Origin: Bradyrhizobium centrolobii
GTDB lineage: Bacteria > Pseudomonadota > Alphaproteobacteria > Rhizobiales > Xanthobacteraceae
Reading direction: 5' to 3'
Assembly (NCBI RefSeq): GCF_001641635.1
Contig: NZ_LUUB01000107.1
Span: 66,041 to 130,040, forward strand
DNA: 64,000 nt
Positions within the stretch are counted from its first letter, which is position 1. The number at the start of each line of letters is the position of its first letter. A program made the translations under genes and the position numbers. Below are positions 22,749-31,700 of this stretch, piece by piece. Below the pieces are notes generated by a model. The model saw only the letters and a program-made list of their open reading frames with translations. It searched no databases and had not been told where the DNA came from.

Positions 22749-24091
22749 CCGCGAACCTTCTCGCCTTCATTTGCGGCCCACCATGGGCCTGGATCGATTG
22801 GAGTGCCGTCCTTGCGGAACTCGACATACAGCACAGGTTGACTCGCATTGGTGGCGAGAATGGAGGCGACTTGCGATGTCGACCCCATCGTCGCGACAGG
22901 CTCCCCCGTGAGCACAAACTGTCCGATATTGACCGAAATGCGCTCCATCCCGGCGATCAGGACATGATACCCGCCACCGGCGTTGAGGATCAAGAGTTGT
23001 CCATAGCTGCGGAAGGGGCCGGCATAGACGACCCAGCCGTCACACGGCGTTGTGACCTGGGAGCCAGGCCGACTTGCCAAAGAAATACCCTTTTGGATGC
23101 CGCCGACGCCGTCGGAACCGCCGAAATCCCTGATCTTGTTACCGTTAACGGGTAAAGGCAGCAGGCCTTTGGCCGATGCGAAGGCGATCGCGGGGCTGGT
23201 CCGGGAGCGGTCTTTGAAAGCGGCCGGGCCGGACTTGGCGCTGGCGGTCGCCGCGGCCTGCTTTGCGGCCTCAGCCGCCTTGGCGGCGCTTTGCAGGTCC
23301 TGCTCCATCTTGGCGATCAGGCCCTGGAGGTCACCCACCTGCCTGGAGAGCGCGATGGCGCGCGTCTTCTCGGCGTCGAGATCCTTTTCCCGCGACGCCT
23401 GCTGGCGCTGCCGCTCGTTGACCAGGGCTGTGAGCCGGGTCTCGTCATTGCGGATCTTGTCGCGGTCGGCGGCGAGCTGGTCGCGCTCGGCGGCGATGTT
23501 CCTGCGCAGATTGACGAGCTCGCCGAGCTCGCTCGCGATCTTCTCGGCGCGGCCGCGCAATTCCGGCACCACGGCGCCGAGCAGCATGGCGGTGCGCAGC
23601 GACTGAAGCGCGTCCTCGGGGCGCACCAGGAGCGCCGGCGGCGTGCGCCGGCCGGCGCGTTGCAGCGCGGCCAGCACCTCGACGATGTCGGCGCGACGCG
23701 AATCAAGCGAGGTGCGCATTTCCCGCTCGCGGCCGTTGAGGGTTTGCAGCCGGGTCTCGGCTTCGCCGACCTTGGTCTCGACCGTGCGCACGTTGGCGGC
23801 GGTGTCGATCAACTGCTGATTGAGCTGAGTGCGGTCCTGGCCGAGCGCGGTGATCTCGGCCTTGAGCTTGGCCTGCGCCTCTTCCGCGCTCTTCTGTTGC
23901 GCGCGGGCGGCTTCCAGCTCCTGCTCGCGCTGCTTGATCGCGTCGGACGAGAGTGCCGCTGCCTGCGGTGCCGGCGTCGCCGTCTGGGCTTGCGCGAGGC
24001 TTGCGCCGGCGAAGCCCGCAATCAGCAACAGGTTGAGAAACGGCGCGCGCTGCATCGATCGATAGAAACGTTTCGTCCGGGCGCGGATCAC
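22745..24091 (-). CDS. envC: EnvC-like murein hydrolase activator (degenerate M23 peptidase)
   Basis: EnvC proteins activate periplasmic amidases at the septum. This 448-residue protein has a signal peptide (FLNLLLIAGFAGASLAQAQ), a long coiled coil (about 50-270, rich in Glu/Arg/Ala) and a C-terminal LytM/M23 fold. The zinc ligands of active M23 enzymes are not kept: the first His/Asp site reads KGISLASRPG and the HxH site reads YHVLIAGM. That fits an activator rather than an active endopeptidase. It is coupled to ctpA downstream. Confidence 0.88.
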   Translation of the reverse strand: MIRARTKRFYRSMQRAPFLNLLLIAGFAGASLAQAQTATPAPQAAALSSDAIKQREQELEAARAQQKSAEEAQAKLKAEITALGQDRTQLNQQLIDTAANVRTVETKVGEAETRLQTLNGREREMRTSLDSRRADIVEVLAALQRAGRRTPPALLVRPEDALQSLRTAMLLGAVVPELRGRAEKIASELGELVNLRRNIAAERDQLAADRDKIRNDETRLTALVNERQRQQASREKDLDAEKTRAIALSRQVGDLQGLIAKMEQDLQSAAKAAEAAKQAAATASAKSGPAAFKDRSRTSPAIAFASAKGLLPLPVNGNKIRDFGGSDGVGGIQKGISLASRPGSQVTTPCDGWVVYAGPFRSYGQLLILNAGGGYHVLIAGMERISVNIGQFVLTGEPVATMGSTSQVASILATNASQPVLYVEFRKDGTPIDPGPWWAANEGEKVRG

Positions 24092-24570
24092 GCGCGATGA
24101 TAGGGATGGCCGGCCAGGATGGTTGCGGCCCGATAAAGCTGTTCCAGAATCATGATGCGGACCATTTGATGCGGCCAGGTCGCCGAGCCGAACGCGATCG
24201 CGAGCTTGGCCTTACGGCGCAATTCGGGCGAAAGTCCGTCCGCCCCTCCGATCACGAAGACAGTATGGCCGACGCCCTCGTCGCGCCAGCGCCCGAGATT
24301 CCGCGCGAATACGGTGGAATCGACATTCTGTCCGCGCTCGTCCAGCGCCACCAGGATCGACTTGTCCGGAATGTGCGCAGCGATCGCCGCGGCCTCTTCG
24401 GCCATTCGCGTCGCTGCATCGCGCGCGCGGCTTTCGGAAATCTCGTGGACAGTGAGCTCGCGGAAACCGAGCTTGCGACCGATTTCGTCGAACCGCGCGA
24501 AATAGCGGTCGGCAAGCTCCCGTTCGGGGCCCTGCTTCAGCCGGCCCACCGCAATGACAGCAACACGCAT
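24088..24570 (-). CDS. rlmH: 23S rRNA (pseudouridine1915-N3)-methyltransferase RlmH
   Basis: RlmH methylates pseudouridine 1915 in helix 69. The 160-residue SPOUT-family protein has MRVAVIAVGRLKQGPE, the SAM-binding knot FVIGGADGLSPELR and the C-terminal YRAATILAGHPYHRA. Length is normal. The stop overlaps the envC-like start by four bases, continuing the minus-strand block after rsfS. Confidence 0.96.
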   Translation of the reverse strand: MRVAVIAVGRLKQGPERELADRYFARFDEIGRKLGFRELTVHEISESRARDAATRMAEEAAAIAAHIPDKSILVALDERGQNVDSTVFARNLGRWRDEGVGHTVFVIGGADGLSPELRRKAKLAIAFGSATWPHQMVRIMILEQLYRAATILAGHPYHRA

Positions 24571-24667
24571 GACGTCTTCAGGGTCGCGTTTTCAAGACCG
24601 CGCGCATCTCGCGCGCGCACGACGCTAGCATGCGCGTCAGCCGATTCGAAATCGGCTCGTTCCGCCT

Positions 24668-25105
24668 CTAGATCGCCTTCGCCGCCCCAGGGCCCTGCGT
24701 GTACAATCTCTCGAGATTGTAGAACTCACGGACCTCGGGTCTGAACACGTGCACGATCACATCGCCGGAATCGATCAGCACCCAGTCGCAATTGGGCAAG
24801 CCCTCGACATGGATGTTCTTGATGCCGGTTTCCTTGAGGCCCTTCGTGACGTTGTCCGCGATCGCGCCAACATGCCGGTTAACCCGGCCGGTGGTGACGA
24901 TCATGTAGTCGGAGTATGCGGATTTGCCGCGAAGGTCGATGGTGACCGTCTCTTCCGCCTTCATATCCTCGAGGCGGGAGAGGATCAGGCTCAGCGTCTT
25001 GTCGGCGTCGGGTTGCGCCTTCAAGGCCGCAGCTTGGGTCGATGTTTTACGCGTCGGTTTCGCTACCTTGGGTAAAACAGACTTGGACAATACAGACGTG
25101 GCCAG
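24668..25105 (-). CDS. rsfS: Ribosomal silencing factor RsfS
   Basis: RsfS binds ribosomal protein L14 and blocks subunit joining under starvation. The conserved core includes SRLEDMKAEETVTIDLRGKSAYSDYMIVTTGR and DWVLIDSGDVIVHVFRPEVREFYNLERLY. The start is uncertain: no ATG is in frame. TTG at 25090 begins MSKSVLPKV. CTG at 25105 (giving MATSVLSKS) has AAAGGA about 7-8 bases upstream, the better ribosome binding site, and I use that. Upstream in frame is a stop at 25118-25120. Confidence 0.9.
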   Translation of the reverse strand: MATSVLSKSVLPKVAKPTRKTSTQAAALKAQPDADKTLSLILSRLEDMKAEETVTIDLRGKSAYSDYMIVTTGRVNRHVGAIADNVTKGLKETGIKNIHVEGLPNCDWVLIDSGDVIVHVFRPEVREFYNLERLYTQGPGAAKAI

Positions 25106-25232
25106 GGACCATTCCTTTCACTGTATCGCGAACGCCGAATCCGACGCTCACCGGTTACACTACATCATGTGGGGTTAAGGGTTTCAATATGCCAGGGAGC
25201 CCTAAATCCGCACACTCCGTCTCAACTGCGCC

Positions 25233-25877
25233 TCACTTCGTACCTTTCCAGCTTCCGTCCGGGTTCCGCAGGCCGGTTGAGGAGAGGTGCAGCTTCAACC
25301 CTGTGAGGAAGACCCAGGCCGGCGCCGGCCGATCCGCAAGCAACGCTGCCTCTGCCTCGGGCACACGGTAGCGTGCAAGTGCCTTTGCGGCGGGCGAGGC
25401 GAGGGCGCGAAAGCTCTGCGGCGGGCGATCGATGACTGCAATCGGCACCTGCGCGGCGATGCGCCGCCAGTCCTGCCAACGATGGAATTGAGCGAGGTTG
25501 TCGGCGCCCATAATCCAGACAAAGCGCAAGCCACTGAGGCGGCGGCGCAAGGTGTTGATCGTGTCGATAGTGTAGCGCGTACGGATGACGGATTCGAGAC
25601 AGCTCACCTCGATCCGCGGATCGTTCGCGACGTCGCGCGCCGCCTGCATGCGTGCGCCGAGCTCATGCAGCGTGCCGTTCTCCTTGAGCGGATTGCCCGG
25701 CGTCACCAGCCACCAAACGCGATCGAGCTGCAGGCGCGTCAGCGCGAACCGGCTGATCGCGCGATGCGCCTGATGCGGCGGATTGAACGACCCGCCGAGC
25801 AGGCCGATGCGCATGCCCTCGGTGTAGGGCGGGATCGCTTGCGCCACGAAACGCGGCACGACGAATTTGTTGCTCAA
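25233..25877 (-). CDS. nadD: Nicotinate-nucleotide adenylyltransferase
   Basis: NadD makes deamido-NAD from nicotinate mononucleotide and ATP. The nucleotidyltransferase motif GGSFNPPHQAH is intact, followed by the IMGADNLAQFHRW segment. The C-terminal ISSTxIR-like motif reads LSSTGLR. I list the 214-residue form starting with TTG at 25877. An ATG at 25814 (MRIGLLGGSF, 193 residues) is a serious alternative and starts exactly at the conserved domain. Confidence 0.93.
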   Translation of the reverse strand: MSNKFVVPRFVAQAIPPYTEGMRIGLLGGSFNPPHQAHRAISRFALTRLQLDRVWWLVTPGNPLKENGTLHELGARMQAARDVANDPRIEVSCLESVIRTRYTIDTINTLRRRLSGLRFVWIMGADNLAQFHRWQDWRRIAAQVPIAVIDRPPQSFRALASPAAKALARYRVPEAEAALLADRPAPAWVFLTGLKLHLSSTGLRNPDGSWKGTK

Positions 25878-25893
25878 TGCCCGCCCTGCGACG

Positions 25894-27189
25894 TTACGGC
25901 CGCGTCTGCCCGGTGCCGTGGACGCGATACTTGAAACTCGTCAACTGCTCGGCGCCGACCGGACCGCGGGCATGAAAGCGGCCGGTGGCGATGCCGATCT
26001 CGGCGCCGAACCCGAATTCGCCGCCATCGGCAAACTGCGTCGAGGCGTTGTGCAGCACGATCGCGGAGTCGACCTCGCTCAGGAATTTCTTCGCGGCGGT
26101 CTCATCCTGGCTCACGATCGCATCGGTGTGATGCGAGCCGTGGTTCTGGATGTGCGCGATCGCGCCGTCGACGCCGTCGACTACCTTCGCTGCGATGATC
26201 GCATCGAGATATTCGGTGTTCCAGTCGTCCTCGCCCGCAGGTTTTACACGCGGATCCGTGCCTTGCACTGCCTCGTCGCCGCGCACTTCGCAGCCGGCGT
26301 CGATCAACATCTCCACCAGCGGCTTCAGACTCTTTGCAGCGCCCGCGCGATCGACCAGCAGCGTCTCGGCCGCGCCGCACACGCCGGTGCGGCGCATCTT
26401 GGCGTTGAGCACGATCGACTTCGCCATGGCGAGATCGGCGCTGGCATCGATGTAGACGTGATTGACGCCTTCGAGATGCGCGAACACCGGCACGCGCGCT
26501 TCCGCCTCGACGCGCGCGACGAGGCTCTTTCCCCCGCGCGGCACGATCACGTCGATCGCGCCGTTCAATCCGGACAGCATCATGCCGACCGCCGTGCGGT
26601 CGCGCGTCGGCACCAGCGTGATCGCGGCTTCCGGCAGGCCCGCTTCGCGCAGGCCCTGCACCATGCATTCATGGATCGCGCGGCAGGAGCGGAAACTGTC
26701 GGAGCCGCCGCGCAGGATCACGGCATTGCCCGACTTCAGGCATAGCACGCCAGCGTCCGCCGCGACGTTGGGCCGGCTCTCGAAGATCACGCCGACGACG
26801 CCGAGCGGGACGCGCACGCGCTCGATGGTCATGCCGTTCGGCCGCTGCCAGCTCTCGGTGACGACGCCGATCGGATCGGCGATGCCGCGCACGATGGCAA
26901 CGCCCTCGGCCATCGCATCGACGCGCGCCTGCGTCAGCGTCAGGCGGTCGATGAAAGAGGAGCTCATATTGCTGGACGCGCGGGCCTCCGCCACGTCCTC
27001 GGCATTGGCGGCAAGAATGGCCGCCGCATTCTGGCGGATCGCCCGCTCCATGGCCTCCAGCGCCCGGTTCTTCTGTTCCGGCGGCGCCAGCGCCAGCACG
27101 CGCGCGGCAGCGCGGGCTTTGGCGGCGAGATCGGACATCAGCGCCTGGAGATCGGCATTGCCGTCGACGGCTTTGAGGGGGGCGGCCAT
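25894..27189 (-). CDS. proA: Gamma-glutamyl phosphate reductase
   Basis: This is the second enzyme of proline synthesis, reducing glutamyl-5-phosphate to the semialdehyde. The 431-residue protein contains the catalytic Cys in RRTGVCGAAETLLVD and the family blocks NMSSSFIDRLTL, GVVGVIFESRPNV and IVPRGGKSLV. Its partner proB lies upstream on the same strand with a 174-base gap. Confidence 0.97.
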   Translation of the reverse strand: MAAPLKAVDGNADLQALMSDLAAKARAAARVLALAPPEQKNRALEAMERAIRQNAAAILAANAEDVAEARASSNMSSSFIDRLTLTQARVDAMAEGVAIVRGIADPIGVVTESWQRPNGMTIERVRVPLGVVGVIFESRPNVAADAGVLCLKSGNAVILRGGSDSFRSCRAIHECMVQGLREAGLPEAAITLVPTRDRTAVGMMLSGLNGAIDVIVPRGGKSLVARVEAEARVPVFAHLEGVNHVYIDASADLAMAKSIVLNAKMRRTGVCGAAETLLVDRAGAAKSLKPLVEMLIDAGCEVRGDEAVQGTDPRVKPAGEDDWNTEYLDAIIAAKVVDGVDGAIAHIQNHGSHHTDAIVSQDETAAKKFLSEVDSAIVLHNASTQFADGGEFGFGAEIGIATGRFHARGPVGAEQLTSFKYRVHGTGQTRP

Positions 27190-27363
27190 GGTGGTTCAAC
27201 CTTCTGCTAAGGGCGTGTCCTAGCACGGAAATCCCGCGGCTGCGAAGGGCGGGGAGGGTATGGCTGGTCTCCCCATGCGCGCCGGCTAGGTCGGTGGCCT
27301 AGTTCTCCGGGGCGTCACGGTCGGGACAAGCCCGGGCATGACGGCCTGGATAACGTCCCGGCC

Positions 27364-28485
27364 TTACCCACCCACCACCAGATCGTCGCGGTGGATCATC
27401 TCGGACCTCCCGCTGATGCCGAGGATGGCCATCACGTCCGGGGACGAGCGGCCCTTGATCCGTTCGGCATCCTCGGCGTCGTAGGCAATCAGGCCGCGGC
27501 CGACCTCGCTGGTGTCGGGGCCGCGCACGATCACGGCATCGCCGCGGGCGAACTGGCCCTCGACCTTGATCACGCCGGCCGGCAACAGGCTGGCGCCGGC
27601 GCGCAGCGCCGCGACCGCGCCGGCATCGATCGTAATCGTGCCCTTCGGCTCCAGCGAGCCCGCGATCCAGCGCTTACGCGAGGTGATGGGATTGGCTGGT
27701 GTCAGGAACCAGGTGCAGCGGCCGCCATCGGCGATCGCCTGCAAAGGATGCTCGATCTTGCCCGAGGCGATCAGCATGTGCGTGCCGCCTGTGGTGGCGA
27801 TCTTGGCCGCCTCGACCTTGGTGCGCATGCCGCCGCGCGACAATTCGGACCCGGCGTCTCCCGCCACTGCCTCGATCTCGGAGGAGATGCTGTCGACGAC
27901 CGGAATCAGCTTTGCGTTCGGATTGTTCTTGGGCGGGGCGTCGTAGAGCCCGTCAATGTCGGACAGCAGCACCAGGAGGTCGGCGCTCGCCATGGTGGCG
28001 ACGCGCGCGGCGAGGCGATCATTGTCGCCATAACGAATCTCGTTGGTCGCGACCGTGTCGTTCTCGTTGATCACGGGGATCGCACGCCATTCCAGCAGCT
28101 TGCCGATGGTGGAGCGTGCATTGAGATAGCGGCGGCGCTCTTCGGTGTCCTGCAGCGTCACCAGGATCTGGCCGGCGCCGATACCGTGAGCGCCGAGCAC
28201 CTCCGACCAGATCCGCGCCAGCGCGATCTGGCCGACGGCGGCGGCGGCCTGGCTCTCCTCCAACTTCAGCGCGCCGCGCGGCAGTTTGAGCCGGCTGCGG
28301 CCGAGCGCGATCGAGCCCGAAGAGACGACGAGGACATCGCGACCCTCACGGTGCAGCCTGGCCATGTCGTCGGCGAGCGCGGCGAGCCAGGACGCGCGCA
28401 CCTCGCCCTTGTCGGAATCGACCAGCAGCGCGGAGCCGACCTTGACGACGATGCGGCGGAATTGACTGAGTTGCGGGCTGGCCAT
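27364..28485 (-). CDS. proB: Glutamate 5-kinase
   Basis: This is the first committed enzyme of proline synthesis. The 373-residue protein has the amino acid kinase domain (RIVVKVGSALLV, VSSGSIALGRSRL, NENDTVATNEIRYGDNDRLAARVA) and a C-terminal PUA domain (about 280-373). Many bacteria in this group place obgE directly upstream; here two accessory genes intervene. Confidence 0.97.
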   Translation of the reverse strand: MASPQLSQFRRIVVKVGSALLVDSDKGEVRASWLAALADDMARLHREGRDVLVVSSGSIALGRSRLKLPRGALKLEESQAAAAVGQIALARIWSEVLGAHGIGAGQILVTLQDTEERRRYLNARSTIGKLLEWRAIPVINENDTVATNEIRYGDNDRLAARVATMASADLLVLLSDIDGLYDAPPKNNPNAKLIPVVDSISSEIEAVAGDAGSELSRGGMRTKVEAAKIATTGGTHMLIASGKIEHPLQAIADGGRCTWFLTPANPITSRKRWIAGSLEPKGTITIDAGAVAALRAGASLLPAGVIKVEGQFARGDAVIVRGPDTSEVGRGLIAYDAEDAERIKGRSSPDVMAILGISGRSEMIHRDDLVVGG

Positions 28486-28680
28486 GACGCGTGCGACGAA
28501 TTGCTCGGGATTGGTGACGGCGGACCAAAAAGCCGGCGCCGATGAGGCCTGCTTTTGCAGCAGGACGATGGCCGGCGCAAGGCGGCCGGCATGGTAAACG
28601 GCATGAACGTCGGCCTTGTCCGGGACGTCCGGCAGGCTCTAATGCCGCCGACCATAATGGGCTCAAGAAGGGGGACACGA

Positions 28681-29646
28681 ATGGATCGCCGCAAGTTCAT
28701 GGCCGGATGTCTCGGGCTGCCGCTGCTGGCGCAGGCTGGGGGCGTACAAGCCCAGGCCGGGCTGACCAAGATCATCTTTCCGTTCGCGGCAGGTGCAGGC
28801 GGCGACACGCTGTGCCGGCTGGTTGCGCAGGAAATGGCGCCGGTGCTGCAACGGACCATCGTGGTCGAGAACCGCACCGGCGGCGATGGCCTGATCGGCA
28901 TCAAGGCGGTGAAGGGCGCCAGCGCCGACGGCAGCATGGTGCTGGTGACGACGGGGCCCACCATGTACCTGCTGCCGATGGTGGAGACGACGCCGAGCTT
29001 CGACACGGCCAGGGACTTCATGCCGGTGTCGCTGCTGGCGCGGTTCGAATTCGCGCTGGTGATTGGTCCCGCAATTGATGTCGCAGATTTCAAGGGATTT
29101 GTAGCGTGGCTTAAGGCCCATCCGGACAAGACCTCGTTCGGGGTGCCGAGCAACGGCACCATTCCGCATTTCGCCGGCTCGAAGCTGGAGAAGGATATCG
29201 GCATTCCGCTGACGCGCGTGCCCTATCGCGGCAGCGCGCCGATCCTCAACGACCTCATCGGCGGCCACATCTCGTTCGGGATCACGACATTGGCGGATGC
29301 GCTGCCGCAGCATCGCGCCAAGGGCGTGAAGATCATTTCTGTCTCGAGCGCCGAACGTTCGCCCTTCGCGCCTGACGTTCCCACTCTTAAGGAGAGCGGC
29401 ATCGATCTCGTCGCCGATGCCTGGTACGGCATGTGGCTTCCGGCCGGCAGCCCGCCGGAGTTCGCAAGCAGGCTCAGCGCGGCGGCAAGTTCGGCGCTCG
29501 TCAAGCCCGAAGTGAAGGAGAGGCTCACGGGAATCGGCCTGATCCCGGTCGGCAGCACGGCGGACGGCTTGCGCAAGGAACTCGCCGCGAACACGGCGTT
29601 CTGGCAGCCGATCGTGAAGGCGACGGGGTACAAGATCGAGAATTGA
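28681..29646 (+). CDS. TctC/Bug-family periplasmic solute-binding protein
   Basis: Bug proteins bind carboxylates for tripartite tricarboxylate transporters. The 321-residue protein has an N-terminal signal with an RR pair (MDRRKFMAGCLGLPLLAQAG, possibly Tat), then the family blocks TKIIFPFAAGAGGDTLCRLV, VVENRTGGDGLIGIKAV and the PVSLLARFEFALVIG segment. No tctA/tctB membrane genes are nearby, so it is an orphan receptor. The start at 28681 is the first Met before the signal peptide, with AGAAGGGGGACACGA upstream. Confidence 0.9.
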   Translation: MDRRKFMAGCLGLPLLAQAGGVQAQAGLTKIIFPFAAGAGGDTLCRLVAQEMAPVLQRTIVVENRTGGDGLIGIKAVKGASADGSMVLVTTGPTMYLLPMVETTPSFDTARDFMPVSLLARFEFALVIGPAIDVADFKGFVAWLKAHPDKTSFGVPSNGTIPHFAGSKLEKDIGIPLTRVPYRGSAPILNDLIGGHISFGITTLADALPQHRAKGVKIISVSSAERSPFAPDVPTLKESGIDLVADAWYGMWLPAGSPPEFASRLSAAASSALVKPEVKERLTGIGLIPVGSTADGLRKELAANTAFWQPIVKATGYKIEN

Positions 29647-29660
29647 GGCGCTGACTCTTC

Positions 29661-29812
29661 TGCCTCTCCCCGTTCTTACGGGGAGAGGGTTGGGGTGAGG
29701 GGCTGCGTCCGCAATCACGGCGAGAGCTAGACTCGCGAAGAGTCCCCCTCACCCGGAATCCGCGCTTTCAGCGCGCATTCCGGCCTCTCCCCGCACGCGG
29801 GGAGAGGCAAAG
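29661..29812. repeat. CCTCTCCCCG palindromic repeat between convergent genes
   Basis: Two nested inverted repeats are present: GCCTCTCCCCGTTC/ACGGGGAGAG on the left and CCTCTCCCCGCAC/GCGGGGAGAGGC on the right, joined by GGGTGAGGGG and CCCCCTCACCC. The element fills the gap between the TctC and sulfatase genes, and it could also terminate transcription from both sides. Confidence 0.7.
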
Positions 29813-29816
29813 AACC

Positions 29817-31451
29817 TCACATCTTCGCGCGCTGATCGATCTTGTCGCGGATTGCCGCGAGCTCGGCTTCGTCCCAGATGCCGATCAAGATGCCGCCCTT
29901 CACCTGGAGCTGGTTGTCGGCATAGGCTGCGATCTTCTCGCGGGGCGTGGTGATGTGGTCGTTCGGATGTAGCGCCCAGTCGAACAGCTCCGCCTGGAGC
30001 CGCGCGATGATGCCGGCGCAATCGGGGTCGTCGCCGCGATCGACGAATTCCTGCGGATCGGTCTCGAGATCGTACAGCATCGGACGGAAGCCGGAGGCGT
30101 GGATGTATTTCCAACGGCCGTCGAACACCATGAACAGACGGCAGCGCTCGATCGGCTGGTTCAGTTTCAGCCGCACATCCTGCATGGCGTAGTCATATTC
30201 GGAGAACGCGACCTTGCGCCAGTCTGGCGGCGTCGGCCCGCGCAGCAGCGGCAGCAGCGAACGCCCCTCAAGGATATGCGCCGGCACCTTGCCGCCGAAG
30301 TAATCGACAAAGGTGGGCGCGAGATCGATGGCCTCCACCAGCGCATCGCTGCGCGTGCCGCGCGTAGCGTCAGCTTCCCTGGAGGGATCGATGATGATCA
30401 GCGGAATCTTCGCCGACTGCTCGTGGAACAGGTCCTTCTCGCCCATCCAGTGATCGCCGAGATAGTCGCCATGATCGGAGGTGAACACGATCATGGTCGT
30501 TTCCAGGAGGCCGCGTGCCTCCAGGAATTTCATCAGTACGCCCATCTGGTCGTCGATCTGGCTGATCAGGCCCATATAGGTCGGGATCACCTTCTCGCGG
30601 GCGTCGTCGCGCGCCATGTTGCGGGAGTAGCGCATGTCCATATAGGCGCCGAACACCGGATGCGGGTTCTGCCGCTCGCGCTCGGAGCGGATCACCGGGA
30701 TCATGTCCGCCGTCGAATACATGCTGGCATAGGGTTCGGGCGCGATGTAGGGCCAGTGCGGCTTGATGTAGGACAGATGCAGGCACCACGGCGTGCCATC
30801 GGTCTCGGCCTCGCTGATGAAATCCATCGCACGTCGCGTCATGTAGGGCGTCTCGGAATGCTCGTCCGGCACGCGCGCGGCCTTGTCGGCGTGCACCAGC
30901 AGCCAGCCGTTCTGCAAGGAGCCGTCGTCGGCGGCGCCGGAATTGGCCCAATGCTCCCAGGGGTTCGTCGCCTCAAATCCCTGCTGGCGCAGATACTCAT
31001 CGTATTTCGGCCGCGGGCGTCCCGTCGGGTGCAGGCCGTCATCGCGCTCATAAGGCTCGAAGCCGCACTCGGCGACATGCACGCCGATGATCGACTCCGG
31101 CGGAATTCCGAGCATCTTCATGCCTTCGAGGTCGGGCGCCATGTGGGTCTTGCCGACCAGCACGTTGCGCACGCCGATTTTCTTCAGGTGGTCGCCGAGT
31201 GTGGGTTCGCCGACGCGGAGCGGCCAGCCGTTCCAGTGCGAGCCGTGCGAGCGCATGTAGCGTCCGGTGTAGAACGACATCCGCGACGGGCCGCAGATCG
31301 GCGACTGCACATAGGCGTTGGTGAAGAGCACGCCACGCTTCGCCATCGCGTCGATGTTGGGCGTCTTCAGCGAGGGATGGCCGGTGCAGCCGAGATAGTC
31401 GTAGCGAAGCTGGTCGCACATGATCCAGAGAACGTTCTTCGCGCGCGCCAT
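29817..31451 (-). CDS. Sulfatase-family hydrolase (phosphonate monoesterase-like)
   Basis: This is an alkaline-phosphatase superfamily hydrolase of 544 residues. The N-terminal metal site reads VLWIMCDQLRYDY. The C-x-P-S-R signature is CGPSR (in SPICGPSRMSFYTGRY), whose Cys would become formylglycine. The second metal site is FTSDHGDYLGDHWMGEKDL. Overall layout, including the C-terminal KYIHASGFRPMLYDLETDPQEF, resembles rhizobial phosphonate monoester hydrolases as well as sulfatases, so the substrate (sulfate or phosphonate ester) is open. No signal peptide is seen. It faces the TctC gene convergently. Confidence 0.9.
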   Translation of the reverse strand: MARAKNVLWIMCDQLRYDYLGCTGHPSLKTPNIDAMAKRGVLFTNAYVQSPICGPSRMSFYTGRYMRSHGSHWNGWPLRVGEPTLGDHLKKIGVRNVLVGKTHMAPDLEGMKMLGIPPESIIGVHVAECGFEPYERDDGLHPTGRPRPKYDEYLRQQGFEATNPWEHWANSGAADDGSLQNGWLLVHADKAARVPDEHSETPYMTRRAMDFISEAETDGTPWCLHLSYIKPHWPYIAPEPYASMYSTADMIPVIRSERERQNPHPVFGAYMDMRYSRNMARDDAREKVIPTYMGLISQIDDQMGVLMKFLEARGLLETTMIVFTSDHGDYLGDHWMGEKDLFHEQSAKIPLIIIDPSREADATRGTRSDALVEAIDLAPTFVDYFGGKVPAHILEGRSLLPLLRGPTPPDWRKVAFSEYDYAMQDVRLKLNQPIERCRLFMVFDGRWKYIHASGFRPMLYDLETDPQEFVDRGDDPDCAGIIARLQAELFDWALHPNDHITTPREKIAAYADNQLQVKGGILIGIWDEAELAAIRDKIDQRAKM

Positions 31452-31548
31452 GCTTCGCCCCTGCTTTTCTTGATTGTTTGATGCTGCGCCATCGAGGGCG
31501 CGATGGCAACCTGCCAGTGATGCGCGTGCCCGCGGCCGTACATTCCAA

Positions 31549-31677
31549 CGTCGTCCCGGCGAAGGCCGGGACCCATACCGCGTGATTTGTCGGTTGCGGA
31601 TGGTCGTAGTACCGAACGACGAGTCTTCGCCAAACTACGTCCTGGGGTTATGGGTCCCGGCCTTCGCCGGGACGACG
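31549..31677. repeat. MITE-like palindromic element, copy 2
   Basis: Terminal inverted repeats CGTCGTCCCGGCGAAGGCC occur at both ends (the right end reads GGCCTTCGCCGGGACGACG). It matches copy 1 (6084-6230) in reverse orientation, including TTTGGCGAAGACTCGTCGT and AAATCACGCGG in the core. It lies between the sulfatase and obgE. Confidence 0.85.
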
Positions 31678-31700
31678 TTGGTGAGAGAGCGCCGCTCCCT

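Noticed and set aside
27190..27363. A separate element between proA and proB
   Set aside because: Short GC-rich inverted pieces are present, but there is no consistent repeat ends, promoter or gene.
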